In this document: in pieces, positions 30,567 to 35,696 of the stretch
Numbering within the stretch: the stretch's first letter is position 1
How the letters are laid out: each line of letters opens with the position of its first letter
Virus record (IMG/VR): IMGVR_UViG_3300028812_000010
Span: 1-35,927 of that record
Reading direction: 5' to 3' (one strand)
Source of the DNA: a virus
DNA length: 35,927 bases
The notes under the pieces: generated by a model
The model's database searches: none
What the model was told of the DNA's origin: nothing
Seen by the model: only the letters and a program-made list of their open reading frames with translations
Made by a program: the position numbers and the translations under genes

Positions 30567-30653
30567 CTACTCCCAGACCGGGATCGGCGGCCCCAAGGGC
30601 TCAGGCCGACGACGCGGCGGCGGGTCGTACTACGTACCGACCGGAGGCGTCAT
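30567..30653 (-). pseudogene. Small Pro-rich ORF with an internal TAG
   Basis: After a strong AGAAAGGAGAGGT site, ATG 30653 starts MTPPVGT, then TAG (30630-30632), then continues in frame for 20 codons, YDPPPRRRPEPLGPPIPVWE, to a second TAG. The part beyond the stop looks protein-like, and the ribosome site is excellent. Either a small gene was broken by an amber codon, or the codon is read through. Only a seven-residue peptide is made otherwise. Confidence 0.4.
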
Positions 30654-30695
30654 ACCTCTCCTTTCTGGTCTCGCGGTGGACAGGGACATCGGGGG

Positions 30696-30938
30696 CTACT
30701 TGCGGACGACGATCCTGTCGCCGTTGTTGAAGCCGAGCCCGGACTCCACGATCACGACGTTGGAGTCCTGGATGGTGTACTTCACGTTGCCCTTCGGCTG
30801 CCCGCGCTTGGACAAGACCTGGACGATCAGGTCCGGGTCGTTGAGCCCGTGCATGAAGGCGTAGATCGTGGGCGACTCGTCGTCCTCGCCCAACTCGAAC
30901 GTGTGGACCGCCTTGTTGGCGGTGCTCTCATCGGCCAT
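30696..30938 (-). CDS. Small hypothetical acidic protein
   Basis: An 80-residue protein with CAGGAGGCAGG before ATG 30938. It contains strands and a turn (ESPTIYAFMHGLNDPDLIVQ, GNVKYTIQDSNVVIVESGLG) and ends GDRIVVRK. It is probably a small beta fold. It follows tRNA gene 30975-31045 in the same direction. No function was recognised. Confidence 0.6.
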   Translation of the reverse strand: MADESTANKAVHTFELGEDDESPTIYAFMHGLNDPDLIVQVLSKRGQPKGNVKYTIQDSNVVIVESGLGFNNGDRIVVRK

Positions 30939-30974
30939 GCGTCCTGCCTCCTGTTGTGGGTTGTGGGGGGAAAG

Positions 30975-31045
30975 TCCCGGGGCCAGGGGTCGAACCTGAG
31001 CTACGACCTACACCGGGTCGCGTGCTGCCTCTACACCACCCCGGG
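30975..31045 (-). tRNA. tRNA with Gln-type D arm; loop lacks U33
   Basis: A 71-base cloverleaf. Acceptor CCCGGGG/CCCCGGG with discriminator A; T8; a D arm like tRNA-Gln (GGTGTA...GGCAGCAC); anticodon stem CGACC/GGTCG (five perfect pairs) around loop CGGTGTA; T arm with TTCGACC loop. By position the anticodon would be GTG (His), but base 33 is G instead of the invariant U and base 37 is T. Identity is therefore uncertain. CCA is not encoded. Promoter P6 ends about ten bases upstream. Confidence 0.7.
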
Positions 31046-31055
31046 ACATGCCGCT

Positions 31056-31085
31056 GCTAGACGAGCACCCCGGCGCCCTGGTCAA
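31056..31085 (-). promoter_or_regulatory. Promoter P6, TTGACC-N18-TCTAGC, GGCGCC in spacer
   Basis: The -35 is 31080-31085 and the -10 is 31056-31061, containing the TAG stop of the upstream gene. The 18-base spacer begins AGGGCGCC. The -10 is weak (3 of 6), but a start near 31049 would be only about four bases before the tRNA 5' end. Confidence 0.45.
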
Positions 31086-31446
31086 GGCGCTGCAGGGCCT
31101 CGTCACGGCGCCTCTCGGCGTCGCGCAGCAGGCTCTCGATGCGCGAGGCAGCCTCGCGCTCGGCGTGGTCGAGCTGCGTCCGCAGCTCCTGCACGTTGGC
31201 GTTGATCGCGTTCATGGTCGCCGCCGCGTCGTACGCCTTCTCCAGCTCCTCCTTGAGCTGGCGCTTGAAGGGCTTGACCTTGTGCGACTTCGCCTCGGCG
31301 TAGCGACGGACGAACGCGACGCGGCTCATCTCCTTCTTGGCACCGTTCGCGGTCAGGTAGATCCCGATCCCCGTCGTGCTCTCGTTCGCGGGCCTGCCGT
31401 TCTCACCGACCGGCTCCATCACGACGTCCCACGTCGTATGTGCCAC
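31057..31446 (-). CDS. Coiled-coil hypothetical protein
   Basis: A 129-residue protein starting at GTG 31446 (TAGTG overlap with the upstream stop). The N-terminal half is alpha-beta (GIGIYLTANGAKKEMSRVAF). The second half is a long coiled coil (KRQLKEELEKAYDAAATMNA, LRTQLDHAEREAASRIESLL) to the end. No function was recognised. The last codons form the -35 and spacer of P6. Confidence 0.6.
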   Translation of the reverse strand: MAHTTWDVVMEPVGENGRPANESTTGIGIYLTANGAKKEMSRVAFVRRYAEAKSHKVKPFKRQLKEELEKAYDAAATMNAINANVQELRTQLDHAEREAASRIESLLRDAERRRDEALQRLDQGAGVLV

Positions 31447-32030
31447 TACTCCAGCTCCTTTCCGTCAGGCATGAACACCCGTCGCCGCACGCTTCGGTTG
31501 CGTGCGTAACGGATTGTGCTCCACGTGCCTTGCCCGCGACCGGGCTGCGGCTCGTACAGCTCCTTGGGCGTGCCGACGAGCACGGTGCTCGCCTGAACGA
31601 TGTCCTTGTTGCGGTCGAGATACGGCTTCGCCTGCTCGACTCGGATAGCTCCCTGGCACCACGCACGCTGCTTGGCGTCGCTCGGGGGATGGATCACAAC
31701 GTCCACGCCCTCTCGCCGAGCAAGCTCGTGGAACTGCTCGTCGGCGCCGATGCAGTCGCCGTGATGCGCCTCGTCGGCGCCTCGCAGCGCCTCGCGCACC
31801 AGCGACTTCTGCTGGGGCGTCATGCCGGAGCGCGTGCCCGTGAACCCCACGATCACACGCACCGTCGGACGCTTCCTGCTGTCCTTCACTTCCTGCACAC
31901 GTCTCCTCTCGCTCGGAGTGAGCGAGTCGCGGGCAAGCCACTGAGCGACCCAGAGATCGGGCGCTTGCTCCAGCGCACGACGCTTCTTCGGCACCTGCTC
32001 CGGTGCATCGCCCAAGTCCTCCTTGCTCAT
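31446..32030 (-). CDS. SLOG/DprA-like Rossmann protein
   Basis: A 194-residue protein with ATG 32030. A charged helical start (1-55) is followed by a Rossmann-like core: VGFTGTRSGMT (61-71), GDCIGADEQFH (91-101), DVVIHPP, RNKDIV (140-145), TVLVGTP and RGQGTWSTIRYA (165-176). This is the nucleotide-binding layout of the SLOG superfamily (DprA/LOG-like). Such proteins sense nucleotides, bind DNA or act in defence and counter-defence. The specific ligand is unknown. It is read from promoter P4 with an almost leaderless start. Confidence 0.7.
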   Translation of the reverse strand: MSKEDLGDAPEQVPKKRRALEQAPDLWVAQWLARDSLTPSERRRVQEVKDSRKRPTVRVIVGFTGTRSGMTPQQKSLVREALRGADEAHHGDCIGADEQFHELARREGVDVVIHPPSDAKQRAWCQGAIRVEQAKPYLDRNKDIVQASTVLVGTPKELYEPQPGRGQGTWSTIRYARNRSVRRRVFMPDGKELE

Positions 32031-32045
32031 GCTCTCTCAACTCGG

Positions 32046-32075
32046 AGCATGACAGTTTGGGCGCCTAAAAGTCAA
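32046..32075 (-). promoter_or_regulatory. Promoter P4, TTGACT-N18-CATGCT, GGCGCC in spacer
   Basis: The -35 is 32070-32075 and the -10 is 32046-32051; the 18-base spacer holds GGCGCC within a near-palindrome of T and A ends. CCGAGTTGAGAGAGC then leads straight into ATG 32030, so the leader is only about ten bases. Confidence 0.65.
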
Positions 32076-32088
32076 CACACATGGCATA

Positions 32089-32161
32089 GACCGGGGGCAG
32101 GAGTCGAACCCGCATTTCCCAGGTAGAGGTGGGCGTCCTGTCCGCTTTAGACGACCCCGGT
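32089..32161 (-). tRNA. tRNA with Glu-type D arm, irregular anticodon arm
   Basis: A 73-base cloverleaf. Acceptor ACCGGGG/CCCCGGT with discriminator C; canonical D arm (GTCT/GGAC, GG in loop) of the tRNA-Glu style; T arm GCGGG/CCTGC. The anticodon arm is one base short: CCCA/TGGG closes an eight-base loop CCTCTACC. Read by U33 the anticodon would be CTA (amber); read as a Glu tRNA it would be CTC with C33. It cannot be settled by eye. No encoded CCA. Confidence 0.65.
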
Positions 32162-32171
32162 ACGTACATCA

Positions 32172-32245
32172 GACCCGGGGAGGGGATCGAACCCTCGTTT
32201 CTCTGATGAAGGAGTGAGCGTCCTAGCCAACTAGACGACCCGGGT
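32172..32245 (-). tRNA. tRNA with Glu-type D arm, poorly paired anticodon stem
   Basis: A 74-base cloverleaf. Acceptor ACCCGGG/CCCGGGT, discriminator C, Glu-style D arm and T arm GAGGG/CCCTC are normal. The anticodon stem keeps only about three pairs (CTC/GAG), either with two inner mismatches or with an eight-base loop CTTCATCA. Candidate anticodons are TTC (Glu), TCA or CAT, depending on the register. It lies directly after the gene 32250-32435. Confidence 0.65.
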
Positions 32246-32249
32246 ACGT

Positions 32250-32435
32250 TCATTTCGGTTCTTCTTCCGGCTCCACCCACACGTCGATGGTCACGCTCTT
32301 GGGAAAGCCCAAGTGCTGCCACAGGCCCCGAGGCAGGTACAAGATCGCCTCGTTCTCGACGCCGATGAATGTGGCGAAGCGTCGCGTGGTGTCCTTCTTG
32401 TCCAGCAAGAAGCCGACTACTTTTGTCTCTTCCAC
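32250..32435 (-). CDS. Small hypothetical protein
   Basis: A 61-residue protein starting at GTG 32435, with GGAG five bases upstream and a 19-base overlap with the preceding gene. Pattern: VEETKVVGFLLDKKDTTRRF, then ATFIGVENEAILYLPRGLWQ, then VTIDVWVEPEEEPK; a small beta barrel is likely. No function was recognised. Two tRNA genes follow. Confidence 0.6.
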   Translation of the reverse strand: MEETKVVGFLLDKKDTTRRFATFIGVENEAILYLPRGLWQHLGFPKSVTIDVWVEPEEEPK

Positions 32436-32908
32436 TTGGGCTCCTTGTGCGCCTTGGACTTCTGGGCGTCCTTGCGCTTCTGGATTGCTTCCTGATGACG
32501 CTGGTACGCCAGCTCGTTCATCCGCATCCGGTGCCCCTCGCCCGGCTTCGATCCAGCGCGACGACGGTCCTTGTCGGAGCGGATGCGCACCGGCATCCCC
32601 CTGTTGCGAGGCGCGAGGGAGTAACAGCCCGGAGTCACTTCCGGCTTCCACTCGGGCGCCCATGTGCGGAAGTGCTCGCGGGGACCGGACGGGAGCTTGA
32701 TCCAGCGATACATCGCCTCTTCCGGTCCGGCCCCGTTGAGCCTGATGCCCGTGTCCTCGATCATTTCGTGCCACAGGCCCGCCTTGATGAAGCGTTCCGC
32801 GAGCTGCGGGTGAATCGCCATCACCTCGGCGATCTCCGACGGAGTGAAGGCACGCAGCCAGCGCACCCACTGACGGAACTCTGCGTAGTTCGGGCCTGCA
32901 ATAGGCAC
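32417..32908 (-). CDS. Hypothetical protein
   Basis: A 163-residue protein starting at GTG 32908 (TAGTG overlap). Residues 1-55 contain helices that look like a helix-turn-helix (FTPSEIAEVMAIHPQLAERF), followed by GLWHEMIEDTGIRLNG. The C-terminal third is very basic (RHQEAIQKRKDAQKSKAHKE). DNA binding is plausible. Its family is not recognised. Confidence 0.6.
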   Translation of the reverse strand: MPIAGPNYAEFRQWVRWLRAFTPSEIAEVMAIHPQLAERFIKAGLWHEMIEDTGIRLNGAGPEEAMYRWIKLPSGPREHFRTWAPEWKPEVTPGCYSLAPRNRGMPVRIRSDKDRRRAGSKPGEGHRMRMNELAYQRHQEAIQKRKDAQKSKAHKEPKWKRQK

Positions 32909-34386
32909 TAGACCTCCAGCCCCTGCCTGCGCAGGCGCGTACGGTCGTTCAACACGGTCCGAGAGGAGCTAGGCGTGTGCGCGATCTGGACACGCTTGCC
33001 CTCCCACTTCACGTCGATGTGGCCGTTCGAGGCCATCTCGACTCCTGCGCCTGCTCGGATCGCGTCCTGCACGAGGGCGCGCACCTGCGCGTCCTTGATC
33101 GTGATGGAGCGGCCCGTGCCCTCTGCGGGGCGACCGCGCTGCGCTTGGCCCTTGACTTCGGGGCGACCTGCCGCCCGCTCCTCGGCCTTGCGCACATGCT
33201 CCGGCTTGATGCGGGAGAAGATCCGCATGTCGTCGCTCGGCGAATCATCGGCGAGCACGCCCCGCTGAACGAAACGCTCCAGCACCGACAGCACCTGGTC
33301 CTTGGGTAGCTTCGCCCCCTCGGCCACTTGCTGCGGACTGAAGGCGTCGCCGTACTCGCGATTCGCCTCGATCCACACAACCATCTGCTGCGCGGGTGAG
33401 AGTGCCTCACGGTCGACGGGCGCCGGTTCAGGCGCCCGCTCCTCGACTGCCGGAGCGGGCGCTGCTGGGGCGTCGGGGAATGCCTCCCCGATCGTCTTGC
33501 CGGTCCAGCGGTACTTCGAGCCACGAGCGTGGCCCTCGTTCCACTCAAGGAAGCCGAGCCGGATCAACTGCTCGATCCGATCCTTCAGCTTGTGCTCCGA
33601 GATACCAGGCAGCTTGTCCCGCAGCTCGCTGACCGACCACCACTCACGTGGTCGAGCGATCCTCGTGACGGCCATGGCGACATCCACCGCGAACGGCGGC
33701 TGCTCCTCGTACTGCGGCTTCGCCGCAGGCGGCTTTGCCGACTTCGACTCGGGCGTTGGCGCGAGACTCCACGTGTTCGTGCGCCCCACGCCTGCCTCGT
33801 TCTGCACCACCAAGCCGTCCGCAGCCAGCTTCCTGATCGGCTTGCGAATGCTCTCGGGATGAGCCCCGACCGCAGTCGCAACGTCCTGGATGGTCGACTC
33901 GCCGCCGTTGCCGGGCGTCTGGAAATACTCCAGAACCCGCTCGGTCAGCGACTTCTCCGTTGCCCCGTCTGCGGGGCGCTGCGGTTCGGCCTCGGGCTGC
34001 TTCGCCTCCGGGGCAGTCGCCTGCTCCAGAAGCTGCTGAGCCTCGTCGCGCTCGCGCTCCAGCTCCGCTGTACGCCGCAGCGCGGTGTCCAGGTTCCCCA
34101 GAGCCTCGTCCCGCTGTTTGACTACAGCCAGACGCCGGGACTCGGCCTCTTCGGCCTTGTTCCGGAACGCGACTACCTTGCTCTTCGCGGCCTCCAACTC
34201 CTCGCGCAACTCGTCGAGGTCTGCATCCATCGAGACGGCGTGCAGCTCCTCGCCGGTCAGCGCGAGATATGCGGCGCGCAACTTCCCCAGCTCGTCCTGC
34301 TCACGGATCAACCACTCGTGACGAGCCTTGATCGCCAGAGCCTGCTGCTGGATGAAGTCAACGCCGCTTACGTCCACTTCTGCCAC
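32908..34386 (-). CDS. Coiled-coil plus three winged-helix modules
   Basis: A 492-residue protein; GTG 34386 follows GAGGAGG. Residues about 15-130 are a long coiled coil. Three winged-helix-like modules follow: about 145-208 (STIQDVATAVGAHPESIRKP), about 232-300 (WWSVSELRDKLPGISEHKLK) and about 328-400 (FSPQQVAEGAKLPKDQVLSV), separated by Pro/Ala/Glu linkers. The last 65 residues (GVEMASNGHIDVKWEGKRVQ, then IAHTPSSSRTVLNDRTRLRR) resemble a small HicA-like nucleic-acid-binding fold. It probably coordinates DNA or controls transcription; no enzyme motif is seen. Confidence 0.65.
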   Translation of the reverse strand: MAEVDVSGVDFIQQQALAIKARHEWLIREQDELGKLRAAYLALTGEELHAVSMDADLDELREELEAAKSKVVAFRNKAEEAESRRLAVVKQRDEALGNLDTALRRTAELERERDEAQQLLEQATAPEAKQPEAEPQRPADGATEKSLTERVLEYFQTPGNGGESTIQDVATAVGAHPESIRKPIRKLAADGLVVQNEAGVGRTNTWSLAPTPESKSAKPPAAKPQYEEQPPFAVDVAMAVTRIARPREWWSVSELRDKLPGISEHKLKDRIEQLIRLGFLEWNEGHARGSKYRWTGKTIGEAFPDAPAAPAPAVEERAPEPAPVDREALSPAQQMVVWIEANREYGDAFSPQQVAEGAKLPKDQVLSVLERFVQRGVLADDSPSDDMRIFSRIKPEHVRKAEERAAGRPEVKGQAQRGRPAEGTGRSITIKDAQVRALVQDAIRAGAGVEMASNGHIDVKWEGKRVQIAHTPSSSRTVLNDRTRLRRQGLEV

Positions 34387-34684
34387 TTTTCACCTCCTCT
34401 CCTGTGCGTCGGGAACCGAGCTTTGTGCCGGTTCCGGGTGGAAGGACGCGCCAGAGAGCGCGCCCCACGCTTCGGGCGTGCAACAGGGTCTCGTACTGGC
34501 ATTCCAAGACCGGCTCGTAGGAGTACACGTCGCCGTCTCGGAAGCTCACGTAGAGCGTTCCGTGCACCACACTCTTGTGACCACGCTGCTGGTCGATGAA
34601 GCCCTTGCCCTCGAAGCACAGGGCGTTGACTGCGGTCGATTCGACTCGCACCCAGTTGTAACGGTGTGGACGATCTGTCGTCAC
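34358..34684 (-). CDS. KTSC-domain protein
   Basis: A 108-residue protein starting at GTG 34684; no Shine-Dalgarno sequence precedes it because a tRNA-like element lies there. Residues about 12-82 fit the KTSC domain: VRVESTAVNALCFEG, then TLYVSFRDGDVYSYEPVLEC, then a helix (YETLLHARSVGRALWRVL). KTSC domains occur in phages and in host RNA-related proteins, function unclear. A basic tail overlaps the next gene by 29 bases. Confidence 0.65.
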   Translation of the reverse strand: MTTDRPHRYNWVRVESTAVNALCFEGKGFIDQQRGHKSVVHGTLYVSFRDGDVYSYEPVLECQYETLLHARSVGRALWRVLPPGTGTKLGSRRTGEEVKSGRSGRKRR

Positions 34685-34688
34685 CTAA

Positions 34689-34737
34689 TGCGGAGCACGG
34701 GGATCGAACCCGTCAACTGCGCCCAACGCCGCTCCAC
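34689..34737 (-). ncRNA. Truncated tRNA-like element in a leader
   Basis: Seven acceptor pairs (GTGGAGC with GCTCCGC), discriminator A, and a normal T arm (ACGGG-TTCGATC-CCCGT) are present. Only 17 bases lie between the 5' acceptor strand and the T arm, so no room exists for D and anticodon arms; a 3-4 pair hairpin fits there. It sits between promoter P5 and the KTSC start, so it forms most of that mRNA leader. It could also be a tRNA 3'-end attachment core. Confidence 0.5.
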
Positions 34738-34758
34738 ATGCGCTCTCTCTCACTACGG

Positions 34759-34788
34759 AGCATGAGCGCCGTACTGCCTCTCTGTCAA
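34759..34788 (-). promoter_or_regulatory. Promoter P5, TTGACA-N18-CATGCT
   Basis: Perfect -35 TTGACA (34783-34788) and -10 CATGCT (34759-34764), with an 18-base spacer ending ACGGCGCT. Downstream comes CCGTAGTGAGAGAGAGCGC. It lies just after a stop codon and would transcribe the tRNA-like element and the KTSC operon. Confidence 0.65.
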
Positions 34789-34789
34789 C

Positions 34790-34852
34790 CTACCCCTGCG
34801 CGCTGATCCTGGGCTCGCTCGACCGATACGGCCCCCGCTGGTGGTCGGTCAT
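34790..34852 (-). CDS. Mini-protein with EPRISAQG end
   Basis: A 20-residue ORF starting at ATG 34852, overlapping the upstream stop as ATGA, ending at TAG 34790-34792. It reads MTDHQRGPYR then SSEPRISAQG. The last eight residues nearly repeat the end of the protein at 34996-35148 (EPRTSAQG), and the DNA repeats too, so it is a partial duplication or a remnant gene. Confidence 0.45.
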   Translation of the reverse strand: MTDHQRGPYRSSEPRISAQG

Positions 34853-34983
34853 CGCCCAATCACCCGCTTCCACCGGCGCACCGCGACACGGCGCACGTAG
34901 GGGTCGTAACGACGCTGCCACGCGGAGCGCGTCCACCGCAACGCCCACTTGATCTGTCGCGCCTTGCGTCCGAAAAGACCCAT
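34849..34983 (-). CDS. Small, very basic protein
   Basis: A 44-residue ORF from ATG 34983 to TGA 34849-34851. It starts MGLFGRKARQIKWALRWTRS and continues with Arg and Trp through to RWKRVIGR. About a third of residues are Arg or Lys, in an amphipathic helix pattern. Nucleic-acid binding or membrane activity is plausible. Its ribosome site is weak (GGGCGG), but the frame is closed at both ends by coupled neighbours. Confidence 0.5.
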   Translation of the reverse strand: MGLFGRKARQIKWALRWTRSAWQRRYDPYVRRVAVRRWKRVIGR

Positions 34984-34995
34984 TACGGCGCCGCC

Positions 34996-35148
34996 CTACC
35001 CCTGCGCGCTGGTCCTGGGCTCGCCGGGAATCGCGTGGCGCTGCTCCAGCGCGCTGGCGATGCGCTCCAGGCTCTCGGCGATCGACGCGAGCGACGAGGC
35101 GATGCGGCCCAGATTGCGGTAGGCCTCGATCTCGTAGCCGGTAGGCAC
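34996..35148 (-). CDS. Small amphipathic-helix protein
   Basis: A 50-residue protein starting at GTG 35148 (TAGTG overlap). The core NLGRIASSLASIAESLERIA is a heptad repeat with Leu/Ile every three to four residues, so it should form a helix bundle or coiled coil. It ends EPRTSAQG, nearly repeated in the mini-protein 200 bases downstream. Confidence 0.55.
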   Translation of the reverse strand: MPTGYEIEAYRNLGRIASSLASIAESLERIASALEQRHAIPGEPRTSAQG

Positions 35149-35540
35149 TACCCGGCGTCCTCGTCCTCGGCGTCCCGCGTCACGTCGATGGTCGCGGTCC
35201 AGTCCCACAGCTCGCTGGGGATGCGCACGGCGTCCATCTTCGGGGTGCCGTCCATTGCGTCCACGAAGTGGCAGAAGTGGTCGCGGCCGAGCCAGCCCTC
35301 GATGATCGCCATCACGCGGGTGTCGTTGAACTTGAGCGGCGCGACGGTCAGGACGTGGTAGCCGTGGATGCCCGAGGAGCAGCGCTCGGCCTCGTCGGCG
35401 GGCTCGCAGAGCTGGATCGTCGAGATCGGCGTGGCCTCGATGCGCACCGAGTCCGGGAGCAACTCGTAGTCCCGGTCGGAGAGCATGTCCACGAAGTAGG
35501 CGACCTGCTCCTGGACCGCCTCGGGTGCTGCGTTGGGCAT
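35148..35540 (-). CDS. Hypothetical protein
   Basis: A 130-residue protein with AAGGAGGCAGTA before ATG 35540. It starts with a helix (EAVQEQVAYFVDMLSDRDYE), then strands (SVRIEATPISTIQLCEP, HGYHVLTVAPLKFNDT) and a helix (VMAIIEGWLGRDHFCHFVDA), ending in an acidic tail. No family was recognised. Confidence 0.6.
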   Translation of the reverse strand: MPNAAPEAVQEQVAYFVDMLSDRDYELLPDSVRIEATPISTIQLCEPADEAERCSSGIHGYHVLTVAPLKFNDTRVMAIIEGWLGRDHFCHFVDAMDGTPKMDAVRIPSELWDWTATIDVTRDAEDEDAG

Positions 35541-35574
35541 TACTGCCTCCTTGTTGGCAAGAGCGCGGATTCGC

Positions 35575-35639
35575 TCTCGCAGGGCGCCGGAGTTGCCCCC
35601 CCAGGCAACGGCGTTACCGCTCCCCGACGCCCTGCGAGA
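35575..35639 (-). other. Large structured leader, 12-pair closing stem
   Basis: A perfect 12-pair inverted repeat (35575-35586 with 35628-35639) encloses about 41 bases that contain a second hairpin (35592-35597 with 35604-35609, six pairs, C-run/G-run loop). A third possible stem (GGCGT/ACGCC) competes with the outer one. It lies 35 bases before ATG 35540, followed by another six-pair hairpin (AGAGCG/CGCTCT). Confidence 0.6.
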
Positions 35640-35655
35640 AGAACCACGCGCAGAA

Positions 35656-35682
35656 GCGCGAGGGAGACAAGCTCCCCCGCGC
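35656..35682 (-). terminator. GC hairpin after the right-edge gene
   Basis: GCGCG-a-GGGAG (35656-35666) pairs with CTCCC-c-CGCGC (35672-35682), eleven positions with one mismatch and a five-base loop. It comes 14 bases after the stop of the partial gene and is followed by TTCT, so it is a probable terminator. Confidence 0.6.
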
Positions 35683-35696
35683 TGCCTGCGTGTCGG

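Noticed and set aside
34687-34722. TTGACG 18 bases before CGCATT as another promoter
   Set aside because: The -10 matches only two of six positions, and the sequence is already explained by the T arm and acceptor of the tRNA-like element.
34689-34737. Phage attachment site (attP) formed by a tRNA 3' end
   Set aside because: No integrase or excisionase pair is nearby, and the 5' acceptor strand also pairs, which an attP core would not need. Kept only as an alternative.
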